Below are positions 9,070 through 17,892 of a DNA stretch of 64,000 nucleotides, in pieces. The stretch lies in NCBI GenBank assembly GCA_964536015.1, contig CAZHVS010000006.1, forward strand, positions 62,001-126,000, given 5' to 3'. The stretch's first letter is position 1; each line of letters opens with the position of its first letter. The position numbers and the translations under genes were made by a program. The notes beneath the pieces are model-generated. The model was given only the letters and a program-made list of their open reading frames with translations, was not told the DNA's origin and did not search any database. This DNA is from CAZHVS01 sp964536015. GTDB taxonomy: Bacteria; Bacteroidota; Ignavibacteria; Ignavibacteriales; Ignavibacteriaceae.

Positions 9070-10235
9070 TATAATTTATAACTTTGAATTGTGTTAATAA
9101 TATAATTGAATTCTTCATCTGTCATTGATGGATAAAGAGGGAAAGTAATACTACAATGATCAGCGATAAAAGAGTTTGGAAAATCTTCGTGCTTTATATT
9201 GTACTTGTCTCTGTAATATTTTAAAAAGTGAACTGCGTGAGTCCCTGGCCTGGTTGAAATTCCAGCTTGTTGCAGATATTCCATAAATTTATTTCTTTGT
9301 TTATTTACTTCGAAAACATTGATTAAAGTAATTTCTTCAGGAACAAACAAACATACATAAGACTGAAATCCGTGTGTAATTTTTTCTTCAACTTCAGGGG
9401 TTTTTAACCAGCTAACAGTTTTTAATGCTTCAAAATATTTTTGTGCTATTTCAATTCTTCTGTTATGAATAAATTCTGCTCTATCCATTTGTGATGAACC
9501 AATAGAAGCCTGTATATCTGTCATTCGATAATTATATCCAAGATTTGGAAATTCTGGCAGCAAATATGGTTTAGCTCCAAAGTGTCTTTGAAAATCTGAG
9601 ACTGTAGCACCGTGATCTCTCATTGCACGTAATAAATCTGCAAGTGAATCATCATTAGTTGTAATTATTCCACCTTCACCAGTTGTAATAGCTTTCCTTG
9701 GATGAAAACTAAAACATCCTGTAGTACCAAAGTTTCCAACGTGATTACCAAGATATCTTGCACCAAATCCACATGCAGCATCTTCGACTATAAAGAGATT
9801 GAACCGTTTAGCCAATTCCATAATTTCATTCATCTTTGCTGGCAGACCAAAAAGATGTACAGGAATAATTGCTCTTGTTTTTTTTGTTATTAACGATTCA
9901 ACTTTCCAAGGATCAATATTGAAAGTACTTAACTCAACATCACAAAAAACAGGTTTAGCTTTCAAGTATTCTACTGCATTTGCAGTTGCAATCCAGGTAA
10001 ATGACGGAACAATTACTTCATCACCGGGTTGTATTCCATTTGCTGCAAGGGAAAGATGTAACCCTGTTGTACAATTTGAAACAGCAATAGAGTGTCTAGC
10101 TCCTGTAAACTCTGACCACTTTTTCTCAAACTCTTTTACAAAAGGACCTTGAACAACCCAACCACTTTTCAATGGTTTTTGTATTGCTTCAAATTCTTTT
10201 TCTGTGAAATTTGTTTTAGTAATCGGAATATTCAT
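9069..10235 (-). CDS. DegT/DnrJ/EryC1/StrS-family aminotransferase
   Basis: 388 aa, normal length for the family. The signature FHPRKAITTGEGG carries the PLP lysine, the aspartate segment is VEDAACGFGA, and GDEVIVPSFTWIATANAV is the classic substrate-pocket strand. It would transfer an amino group, usually from glutamate, to a nucleotide-linked keto sugar. It shares one base with each neighbour (TAATG junctions). It lies directly downstream of the epimerase, which could supply or tailor the keto-sugar substrate. It is clearly different from the shorter DegT protein at 5211-6236. Confidence 0.9.
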   Translation of the reverse strand: MNIPITKTNFTEKEFEAIQKPLKSGWVVQGPFVKEFEKKWSEFTGARHSIAVSNCTTGLHLSLAANGIQPGDEVIVPSFTWIATANAVEYLKAKPVFCDVELSTFNIDPWKVESLITKKTRAIIPVHLFGLPAKMNEIMELAKRFNLFIVEDAACGFGARYLGNHVGNFGTTGCFSFHPRKAITTGEGGIITTNDDSLADLLRAMRDHGATVSDFQRHFGAKPYLLPEFPNLGYNYRMTDIQASIGSSQMDRAEFIHNRRIEIAQKYFEALKTVSWLKTPEVEEKITHGFQSYVCLFVPEEITLINVFEVNKQRNKFMEYLQQAGISTRPGTHAVHFLKYYRDKYNIKHEDFPNSFIADHCSITFPLYPSMTDEEFNYIINTIQSYKL

Positions 10236-11224
10236 TATTCAAATAATTTCCAATTTTTCCCAAACCTTTTCTTGTGTTCTTCTCGCCAATCTATAAGTTT
10301 TTTCAAGCCCTCTTCCAATTGTATTGACGCTTTGAAGCCAAGATCTTTTTCTGCTTTTTCAGTTGAACCAATTCTATTTGTTACAAATGTTTTTCCCTGC
10401 GGGTGATATTCTATCTGAAGATTGCTGTTTTTTAATTTAAGAATCATTTCACAAATTTCTTTGATAGAAGTTTTAGTCCCCATCCCAATATTATAAAATT
10501 GGTCTGCAACTTCAGCTTTTAGTCCTAGAATATTTGCTTTTGCTACATCCTCCACATAGATAAAATCATAGGACTGTGAACCATCCCCATAAACAACCGG
10601 TGGAAGGCCTTCATCAATTCTGTCAAGTATTTTCATGATAACTGCCACATATGTTCCTTTGTAATCCTGACGAGAACCATAAACATTCATATACCTTAGT
10701 CCAATGTAATTCAATCCATATCGTTCATTAAAGGCTCTTGCCATTGCTTCGCCGGCAATCTTTGTTGCTCCATAAAAAGTTCTGTTATTAAAAGGATGTT
10801 CCTCAGTCATAGGAATTTCTATTGCATCACCATAAACAGAGGCAGAAGATGAGTAAATTAATCTTTTAATTTTGTTATCACGACATGCTTCAAGCACATT
10901 GAATGTACCACGGATATTTGTTTCAAATGCAGCCCGCGGGTAATCATAACATTGCAACAACCACAATGCAGCAAGATGAACAACTGCGTCTATATCTTTC
11001 ATTGCAGAGTTAAGAATATCAATCTGTGTTATATCTCCACCGATTTCAAATACTTTACATCTTGGATCTTTCAAAGCTTGTTCAATATTATCTCGTGTTC
11101 CTCGAACAAAATTATCATAAATAATTACTTTGTTAATATCTTCTTTAAGAAGCTGATCAACAATATGTGAACCAATAAAACCGGCTCCACCAATAACAAG
11201 AATATTCTTCCCTTTTAATTCCAT
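10235..11224 (-). CDS. NAD-dependent epimerase/dehydratase (SDR, GalE/WbpP-like)
   Basis: About 329 aa from the ATG at 11224, 4 bp after the wzt stop; a GTG at 11236 would add four residues. It is an extended short-chain dehydrogenase with the NAD-binding GGAGFIGSH motif near the N-terminus and the catalytic FYGATK (YxxxK) motif, preceded by SSSASVYG. Substrates are nucleotide sugars, and the family includes UDP-glucose, UDP-GlcNAc and UDP-glucuronate 4-epimerases. Which reaction it performs cannot be read from sequence. It probably feeds the aminotransferase encoded next. Confidence 0.87.
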   Translation of the reverse strand: MELKGKNILVIGGAGFIGSHIVDQLLKEDINKVIIYDNFVRGTRDNIEQALKDPRCKVFEIGGDITQIDILNSAMKDIDAVVHLAALWLLQCYDYPRAAFETNIRGTFNVLEACRDNKIKRLIYSSSASVYGDAIEIPMTEEHPFNNRTFYGATKIAGEAMARAFNERYGLNYIGLRYMNVYGSRQDYKGTYVAVIMKILDRIDEGLPPVVYGDGSQSYDFIYVEDVAKANILGLKAEVADQFYNIGMGTKTSIKEICEMILKLKNSNLQIEYHPQGKTFVTNRIGSTEKAEKDLGFKASIQLEEGLKKLIDWREEHKKRFGKNWKLFE

Positions 11225-11228
11225 AAAA

Positions 11229-12527
11229 TTATTCACTTATTTTTGAAAAAGTCCATTCTGATTTCTGGTTAACATAACCATGAGAAGTAACCCAGCGATA
11301 ATGTTTATCTTTTTCTAACGAAGTTTTCATTACAGAAAAATCAAATACTCGTTCAACCCAATCGATTGTTGTCCCCGAAATATGTGATAAGCCGATATAG
11401 ACACTATAATTCCCAGGAAGTAACACTCCGGGAATTGTAAGAGAAATCTGATAGTGTCCTTTTAACAAGAAGATGGGATTAATTGTATGTTCTAAACTAT
11501 CGAAATACAAAACAAGTGTTCCATCTGTTGTGCCTATCATAACACTTACAAAAGCGTCCGATATGTCATTCAATACTTGAAGTTCGAGAGTAACATTAAT
11601 ATTTTGTCGGAAATAATACTGGTTCGATAATTTTTCACTACCATTTGACAGAATAACTCTATTAAACTTAGCTTCATTAGAAAAATATTGTCTTTTCAAA
11701 TCATTTGGTATGATACCCGTTTGAGCCATATTGGATTCCTGTGTCAGGTATCTATCTATCGATTCAATTACATCTCCATCATATTCAATCTTTCCATCCA
11801 CCAATAGAATACAACGTGAACATAAAGATCTGATAGCAGACAGGTTATGACTAACAAAAAGAATTGTTCTTCCTTCTTTAGCCACTTCATTCATTTTACC
11901 AAGACATTTTTTCTGAAACTCAGCATCACCAACAGCAAGCACTTCATCAATTACAAGAATATCCGGATCAAGATGAGCCGCTACAGCAAATGCCAAACGG
12001 ACTCTCATTCCGCTTGAATATCTTTTAACCGGAGTATCAATAAATTTTTCAACTCCAGAAAAATCAACAATCTCTTTAAACTTGTCATCTACTTCTTTTT
12101 TTGTCATTCCAAGGATTGTTCCATTAAGATAAACATTTTCTCGCCCCGTTAACTCTGGATTGAACCCAGTTCCCACTTCAAGTAATGATGCCACTCTTCC
12201 TAAAATTGTAATTCTTCCCGAAGTGGGATCTGTAATTCTTGAAAGAATTTTTAATAACGTGCTCTTACCAGCACCGTTTTTCCCAATGATTCCAAGAACC
12301 TCTCCTTTTCTTAATGAAAAATTTATATCTTTTAATGCCCAGATAACATCTTCATTATTATCATCTTTAAAAACACTAAGACTTTTAACTTTACGAAAAT
12401 TATTAATGGGATAAGTTATTTTAGAAATTATTGTTGCAGCAAGTGTGTCGTATTTTTTTTCACTTAATCCAATGCGATACTTTTTCGAAATGTTTTCTGC
12501 TAAAACAGAATAATTGTTTTCACTCAT
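11229..12527 (-). CDS. wzt: polysaccharide ABC transporter ATP-binding protein (Wzt-like)
   Basis: 432 aa. The N-terminal ATPase domain has Walker A GKNGAGKST (residues 82-90), the signature YSSGMRVRLAFA and Walker B ILVIDEVLAVGDAE. The C-terminal ~150 residues form a beta-rich domain (Wzt_C type) that in O-antigen exporters recognises the capped chain end. It would energise export of undecaprenyl-linked glycan across the inner membrane together with the permease encoded 2 bp upstream. The C-terminal domain suggests that export depends on a specific non-reducing end modification. Confidence 0.93.
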   Translation of the reverse strand: MSENNYSVLAENISKKYRIGLSEKKYDTLAATIISKITYPINNFRKVKSLSVFKDDNNEDVIWALKDINFSLRKGEVLGIIGKNGAGKSTLLKILSRITDPTSGRITILGRVASLLEVGTGFNPELTGRENVYLNGTILGMTKKEVDDKFKEIVDFSGVEKFIDTPVKRYSSGMRVRLAFAVAAHLDPDILVIDEVLAVGDAEFQKKCLGKMNEVAKEGRTILFVSHNLSAIRSLCSRCILLVDGKIEYDGDVIESIDRYLTQESNMAQTGIIPNDLKRQYFSNEAKFNRVILSNGSEKLSNQYYFRQNINVTLELQVLNDISDAFVSVMIGTTDGTLVLYFDSLEHTINPIFLLKGHYQISLTIPGVLLPGNYSVYIGLSHISGTTIDWVERVFDFSVMKTSLEKDKHYRWVTSHGYVNQKSEWTFSKISE

Positions 12528-12529
12528 AA

Positions 12530-13363
12530 CTATGCTACGTCAGCAAATATTCTTTCTGTTCTTTTGAAATAAAACAATCCACTAATAAAGATTATTAAAG
12601 AACTAAATGCACCGATACTTATTAAATCCCACGGCATTAAAGTTTTACTCAATAAGGCTGCTCTAAATCCTTCAATAATTCCTGCTAAAGGATAAAGAGC
12701 ATATACAAGTTTTGCTGTGTAGCCAAAATTTTTTTCAATCAAACTTGTAGGCCACACAACCGGAGCAGCATACATTAATAACTGTGAAAGAAAATGAACA
12801 GCAAATTTTATATCTCTATATTGAATTGCAAGAGCCGATAACCACATACCAATTCCCGATGATGTAAGAATCATTAAAATTATCAAAAGAGGAAGATAAA
12901 TAATATTGAAAGTAGGAAGAATTCCGAAATATAACATTAGCAAAGCAAGGATTAGAAAAGCTATTGAAAAATCTAATAACTTGGATAGAATTGGAGTTAA
13001 CGGAATTACAATTCTTGGGAAATATACTTTAGTAAAAACCGAGGAATTCGAAATGAGACTATTTGTTGAGTTTATCATTGACTGAGAAAAATAATTCCAC
13101 GGCAGTAATGCGGCAAAAGAGAAAATTGGATAAGGAATTCCATCACTTGGAACTTTAGCAAGGTTGCCAAAAATTACTGAAAAAACAACCATTGAAAACA
13201 GCGGATTAATAATAGCCCATGCGAAACCAAGTACAGTTTGTTTATAAATAACTGTAATATCTCTTAATACTAAGAAATAGAAAAGATCCTTATAGGTTAA
13301 AAGTTCTTTAAAATCAATAAGCTTGAAACCGTTTTGGGCTTCAATAACAGTTTTATTTTCCAA
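12530..13363 (-). CDS. wzm: polysaccharide ABC transporter permease (Wzm-like)
   Basis: 277 aa ABC-2 type permease with about six hydrophobic segments. It has the family pattern LRDITVIYKQTVLGFAWAII near residues 34-53, then paired helices and a C-terminal helix before the basic tail KRTERIFADVA. It should form the membrane channel for the ATPase encoded just downstream. The tight spacing (2 bp) supports a stoichiometric complex. It lies 18 bp after the BY-kinase gene. Confidence 0.92.
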   Translation of the reverse strand: MENKTVIEAQNGFKLIDFKELLTYKDLFYFLVLRDITVIYKQTVLGFAWAIINPLFSMVVFSVIFGNLAKVPSDGIPYPIFSFAALLPWNYFSQSMINSTNSLISNSSVFTKVYFPRIVIPLTPILSKLLDFSIAFLILALLMLYFGILPTFNIIYLPLLIILMILTSSGIGMWLSALAIQYRDIKFAVHFLSQLLMYAAPVVWPTSLIEKNFGYTAKLVYALYPLAGIIEGFRAALLSKTLMPWDLISIGAFSSLIIFISGLFYFKRTERIFADVA

Positions 13364-13381
13364 CTATATAAATAATTTTAA

Positions 13382-15679
13382 TTAACTATTTTTTTTAATA
13401 CGATCTTTAATTCTCGATTTTAAAGAACCATTTTCTTCAAGACTAGCGTAATTGTAGTAATAGTAGTAATAATCATAGTAGTAATAACCATAAGCTCTCT
13501 TAAAGCTAAAGTCGTTCAAGATACACCCAAGTAAGTTATCCTGATTCATCAAGAAAAACTTCTGATAAGAACGGAGGAAAATATCCATTGGGGTCTTGTT
13601 TGCTTTAGCAATTAATATTGTTCCATCTGCCGTATTGAACAAAATTTCAGCATCAGCAACTGAAAGAAGTGGTGGTGAATCAATAATTACAAGATCAAAT
13701 TTTTCTTTAACAAGAGATAAAAACTCTTTCATTTGTTCTGAACTAAGAATTTCAGAAGGATTAGGAGGAATTGTTCCTGTTGTAGTGTAGAACAAATTTT
13801 CTAATCTTGTTGGTCTTATTATCTCATCAAGAGAAACCTTCTGAAACAAGTAATCTGTCAGTCCAGGATATCGTTCACTATCAAAAAGAGTATGAATTCT
13901 TGGTTTTCTTAGATCGCAATCAAGAAGTAAAACTTTTTTATCAACCTGAGCAAAACTTCCAGAAAGATTTAAAGCCACAAAAGTTTTTCCTTCTTCAGGA
14001 ATAGAACTAGTAATTAAAATGGTCTTAATAGGCTCAACTTTCAACTTTGCAAATTGCATTCTTGCCCTTAATACTTTAAAAGCCTCAGAAGGAGAAGAAT
14101 GTCCTTTATTTGCAACAATAAACTCATTTTGAGACCCCTCACTCTTATCAAGAATTCCAATCGAAGGAATCCACCCAAGCATATTGACACCTTTGCTCTC
14201 GAGCGCTTCAGGATTTTTAATGCTTCTGTCAAGGAAATATCGTCCAAATGCAAAAAGTAACCCCAAACCTAATCCAATTATAGTCCCTACTGTTAAAATA
14301 AAAGGACGATTTGGTTTAACCGGACCAGGATTATCAGTGCCGGGATCAAGAATATATGCATTTCCAATTCTTGTTCTTTCTTTAATTTCTGTTTCCTGAT
14401 ATTTTTCTTCAAGAACAGTATAAAGCTTTTCATTTGTAGTTTTGTTTCGTTCCAGTTTTGCAAGTGCAATACTTAAGTCAGGAATTCTTGAAAGTTTGTT
14501 TTTATTAACATCCATTTCATTTTTATAGAATTCTAAACGATATGTTAAATCAATTTTATGAAGATTTGCTTCAAATAATTTTTTTGTAACTTCTTTTTTT
14601 TCTGAGGGTGTTTTTGAATTTAATTTACCTAACACATCCGACATTTGCTTTTCTTTGAGCGTTTTTAGTATACCCAGTTTGGTTTCATAGTCCTTTGAAA
14701 CCTGATTTTTCATTTGTGTATCAACTTCGGAAGCAACATCAAGGTCTCTTTGAATTTCAAGATTTGCAATACTTTTTTGAAGCTCATTTAAATATGATGA
14801 ACTTAACTGCAGAGTAAGATAATCTGCAAGATCAGGATCGAAAGTTTTCAATTCTGATAAATAAAGGTCTATTTCTTTTTCTGTGGTTTTAAGCTCAAGA
14901 TCCGTAATTTTTAGATCATTATCAAGTTGAAGAATTCTTCCAACAATCTGGCTGGCATGAGAATTAAGGTCAAGAAATTGATTTTGATTTTTAAATTCTT
15001 CAATTGCTATTTCAATATTGTTTAAATCATTTAATTTGTTTTCTCTTTCGCTTTGAAGAAATTTTTTCAAAGTTGCAATATCCTGTCGACTCAGTTCAAG
15101 AGAATATTTAATAAATTCATTCGCATATATGTTAGTCACTAATGACAATTCATAAAAAGAAGGACCTTCTGCAACAATGCTAATTGCGTCAAGATTTTTC
15201 TTTTGTTCAAAATCTACAAACTTTCCCAGGCTGTTTCTAATTGCGTCTTTAGTTAACCTGGAAAGTTTAAATGATTCATCCTTATTTGCCAAATAGTAAA
15301 ATTTATCTTTATGCGGAGAAGCATTAAACGAATCAAGAAGCGCCTGAGCGACTCTGTCCTTAATTTCATAACTTTTTAAAATTTCAATCTGGTTGGGAAT
15401 AAAATACTGACCAGTAGGAAGAGGTTCTTCCATTACATTAGAACTCAGAATATCCCTTCCTTTATTTTCGAGCTTAATTAATGTAGCTGCACGATAAATA
15501 TTCTGTGTATTAAAAACATAAATTAACGTAAGCGAAAAACTCACAAGAAAAATAAGTATGATTGGAATAAGATTAAGTTTGATAACCCCAAGATATTCCA
15601 AGATTAATTGGTTACTTGTGTTCCCAGTAAATGATATATCTGTATTTGAATCGTAATTATAAGAAGGGTTTATAGCCAT
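13382..15679 (-). CDS. Wzz/GumC-type chain-length regulator fused to BY-kinase (Wzc-like)
   Basis: 765 aa. A Wzz domain has TM1 at about 37-56, a long periplasmic coiled-coil stretch at 200-440, the PxxPxxP-like segment PGPVKPNRP and TM2 at about 460-478. The cytosolic bacterial tyrosine kinase follows, with Walker A at 558-566 (TSSIPEEGKT), Walker A' LDCDLR (586-591) and Walker B VIIDSPP. The C-terminus has 12 tyrosines between residues 730 and 744, the expected autophosphorylation cluster. It would control polymer length and export by phosphorylation cycling. It is unusual beside an ABC exporter rather than a Wzx/Wzy pair. Confidence 0.93.
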   Translation of the reverse strand: MAINPSYNYDSNTDISFTGNTSNQLILEYLGVIKLNLIPIILIFLVSFSLTLIYVFNTQNIYRAATLIKLENKGRDILSSNVMEEPLPTGQYFIPNQIEILKSYEIKDRVAQALLDSFNASPHKDKFYYLANKDESFKLSRLTKDAIRNSLGKFVDFEQKKNLDAISIVAEGPSFYELSLVTNIYANEFIKYSLELSRQDIATLKKFLQSERENKLNDLNNIEIAIEEFKNQNQFLDLNSHASQIVGRILQLDNDLKITDLELKTTEKEIDLYLSELKTFDPDLADYLTLQLSSSYLNELQKSIANLEIQRDLDVASEVDTQMKNQVSKDYETKLGILKTLKEKQMSDVLGKLNSKTPSEKKEVTKKLFEANLHKIDLTYRLEFYKNEMDVNKNKLSRIPDLSIALAKLERNKTTNEKLYTVLEEKYQETEIKERTRIGNAYILDPGTDNPGPVKPNRPFILTVGTIIGLGLGLLFAFGRYFLDRSIKNPEALESKGVNMLGWIPSIGILDKSEGSQNEFIVANKGHSSPSEAFKVLRARMQFAKLKVEPIKTILITSSIPEEGKTFVALNLSGSFAQVDKKVLLLDCDLRKPRIHTLFDSERYPGLTDYLFQKVSLDEIIRPTRLENLFYTTTGTIPPNPSEILSSEQMKEFLSLVKEKFDLVIIDSPPLLSVADAEILFNTADGTILIAKANKTPMDIFLRSYQKFFLMNQDNLLGCILNDFSFKRAYGYYYYDYYYYYYNYASLEENGSLKSRIKDRIKKNS

Positions 15680-15688
15680 ATATTTTCT

Positions 15689-16219
15689 TTATTTTCCTAA
15701 CAAACTACGTATAATAAAAATTAATCCACCCAATGATGTAATTACATTTAAAGATAATAATGCATAATCTTTAAAGTCCCATCCAGTTTCTGAAGGAATA
15801 ATAATAATATCATTAGGTAAAAGAACCGGGTTATTTATTTCGTTAAAATTAGTTGTATCATCCTTCAGAAAGTCCTTATAATCAATTAAAATAAACCGGT
15901 TTTCAGTGATGCCTAACGAGTCATTTTTCATTCTTATTATTCTAATTTCATCCAGTTTTGCTCTTTCCCCAAGCCCTCCAACATAGGTAATTAACTCTAT
16001 GAATCGCATACCAACTGGTATTTTATAAACCCCTGGATTACTGACTGATTCTCCCCATACTTTTACTTCAATGCTCTTCTGATACTTTGTTGAAATAACG
16101 AAATAATTAGGAGAGCCTTTTTGGCTATCATCAGTTTTTTGAAACATTTTCGAAAAGTCCTGTGAAAAGACATTGCAATTTGAGAATAATAACAATAAAA
16201 ATATTAAGATTTTTTTCAT
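15689..16219 (-). CDS. SLBB-domain polysaccharide export protein, short form
   Basis: 176 aa. A signal peptide (KKILIFLLLLFSNCNVFS) is followed by a single SLBB-like segment (VKVWGESVSNPGVYKIPVG, then ELITYVGGLGERAKLDEIRI) and LLPNDIIIIPS, typical of Wza-family beta-grasp domains. A C-terminal hydrophobic helix (ALLSLNVITSLGGLIFII) resembles a membrane anchor. The N-terminal poly_export domain of full-length Wza is absent, so it cannot alone form the known outer-membrane channel. It sits between the dehydrogenase and the BY-kinase, as wza genes usually do. The Cys in the signal region might be a lipobox, but the context is poor. Confidence 0.78.
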   Translation of the reverse strand: MKKILIFLLLLFSNCNVFSQDFSKMFQKTDDSQKGSPNYFVISTKYQKSIEVKVWGESVSNPGVYKIPVGMRFIELITYVGGLGERAKLDEIRIIRMKNDSLGITENRFILIDYKDFLKDDTTNFNEINNPVLLPNDIIIIPSETGWDFKDYALLSLNVITSLGGLIFIIRSLLGK

Positions 16220-16236
16220 GAATAATGTATTAATTT

Positions 16237-17628
16237 TTATGCTTTAATAACTTTATCAGTATATGTGTTCTTCAATTTCAAAGCGTTTCTGCTATCAACT
16301 ATTAACGATGAGTGTTGAAGAATAAATTTATAATCATAAGTAGAATGATCTGTGCTAATCACGACAACATCATATTTTTTCAAATTTTCTGAAGACAATT
16401 CTACTGATTCCATTTCGAATGCATACTTTCTCGTCTTAGGAAGTTTTTGTACATATGGATCATTATAATCTACATTTGCTCCTTTTTCCCGGAATATTTC
16501 AATCAATTTCAGCGAAGGTGATTCTCTCATATCATCAATATCTTTTTTGTAGGCAACACCAAGTATTAATACTTTTGAACCAAAAATTGATTTCATATGC
16601 TTATTCAAACCTTCAATAGTCTTTTCTACTACATAATAAGGCATAAAGGTATTTACTTCACCTGCAAGCTCTATGAATTTTGTATTAATATCATATTCTC
16701 TTGCTTTCCAAGTAAGATAGAAAGGATCTATCGGAATACAGTGACCGCCTAAACCTGGTCCGGGATAAAAAGGATGAAAGCCAAAAGGTTTACTTTTAGC
16801 TGCTTCTATTACTTCCCAAATATCGATTCCCATACGGTCAAAAACCATTTTCAATTCATTAACTAAAGCTATATTTACAGAACGATAAATATTTTCCAAT
16901 AATTTTGTTGCTTCGGCAGCACGTGTAGAACTAACCGGAACGGTTCTTACAACGACATTATCATAAAGAGTTGTTGCAATTTTTGAACATTCTTCTGTCA
17001 CTCCTCCAACCACTTTAGGAATAGTAGCAGTAGTAAAATCTGGATTGTTTGGATCTTCTCTTTCTGGAGAAAAAGCTAGATAAAAATCTTTTCCAACTTT
17101 AAATTTTTCTATCTTCTCTAATTCAGCAGTATCAAGATTATCAAACTTTTCAACACCCTGTTTTAATAAATGTTGAATCCTTGGAGAATTCTCAAATAAA
17201 GGAAGAAGAAGTTCATCAGTTGTACCGGGATAAGTCGTTGACTCTAATGAAACAATCTGTCCTTTCCGCAAATATTTTGAAATAATTTTTGCAGTGTTTT
17301 CTACATATGACATATCAGGTTCTCTATGTTCATCCAATGGAGTAGGAACACAAATTATTATTGCATCAACTTCAGGTAATCTTGAAAAATTAGTTGTTGC
17401 AGAAAGAGTACCAGTATCTACAACCTTTTTAATTCTACTAGAATCAATATGTTTAATGTAACTTTTCCCCGCTAAAAGGTTAGTCACTTTAAAATCATCA
17501 AGGTCAAATCCGAGCACATAAAAACCTTTGGCTGCAAATTCAAGTCCAAGTGGTAATCCAACATAACCCAAGCCAATGATTCCTATTTTGGCTTTTTTTA
17601 ATTTAATGTTTTCTAATAAATGAGACAT
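16237..17628 (-). CDS. UDP-N-acetylglucosamine/UDP-glucose 6-dehydrogenase family (WbpA/TviB-like)
   Basis: 463 aa nucleotide-sugar dehydrogenase. The NAD-binding GLGYVGLPLG lies at 19-28 and the catalytic cysteine is C297 in GPGLGGHCIPIDPF. The three-domain family layout ends with ILGVAYKKDIDDMRESPS. The HCIPIDPFYLTWKA pattern is closer to UDP-HexNAc dehydrogenases (WbpA/TviB/WecC) than to UDP-glucose dehydrogenase. It would produce a nucleotide-linked uronic acid. It is the first gene of the minus-strand operon; an AGGA lies 7 nt before its ATG, and a 264-bp leader region separates it from mgtE. Confidence 0.9.
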   Translation of the reverse strand: MSHLLENIKLKKAKIGIIGLGYVGLPLGLEFAAKGFYVLGFDLDDFKVTNLLAGKSYIKHIDSSRIKKVVDTGTLSATTNFSRLPEVDAIIICVPTPLDEHREPDMSYVENTAKIISKYLRKGQIVSLESTTYPGTTDELLLPLFENSPRIQHLLKQGVEKFDNLDTAELEKIEKFKVGKDFYLAFSPEREDPNNPDFTTATIPKVVGGVTEECSKIATTLYDNVVVRTVPVSSTRAAEATKLLENIYRSVNIALVNELKMVFDRMGIDIWEVIEAAKSKPFGFHPFYPGPGLGGHCIPIDPFYLTWKAREYDINTKFIELAGEVNTFMPYYVVEKTIEGLNKHMKSIFGSKVLILGVAYKKDIDDMRESPSLKLIEIFREKGANVDYNDPYVQKLPKTRKYAFEMESVELSSENLKKYDVVVISTDHSTYDYKFILQHSSLIVDSRNALKLKNTYTDKVIKA

Positions 17629-17781
17629 ACAAATATCCTGTAATTAATTTGTTCTAGTTAAGATTATAAAGCTCCGCCATCTCAGTCACAGTTATTAATC
17701 AAGAGACTAAAAGCATAAAAAGAATAATTCGTATCAAAATTATTCAAATGAAGTAATCTAAAGTTAAATAAAATTAAAAGT

Positions 17782-17799
17782 CAAACTTCTTCAAGTTTG
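17782..17799 (-). terminator. weak intrinsic terminator after mgtE
   Basis: A perfect 7-bp stem (CAAACTT/AAGTTTG) with a 4-nt loop, read on the minus strand, is followed by a T-rich run. It lies downstream of mgtE and upstream of the polysaccharide operon, so it may separate the two transcripts. The short AT-rich stem makes it a weak call. Confidence 0.4.
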
Positions 17800-17892
17800 G
17801 TATGAAATATAACTATCTTTTTGATTTTAACAAAGAATTGAAAAGTATTTGTTATGCTCTGAAAGGATATTCTGCTCTAAGACACAATTAGT

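Noticed and set aside
17629..17892. Defined promoter for the polysaccharide operon
   Set aside because: The leader is AT-rich and several TTTG-like and TA-rich boxes could be chosen; none had convincing spacing, so no site is reported.
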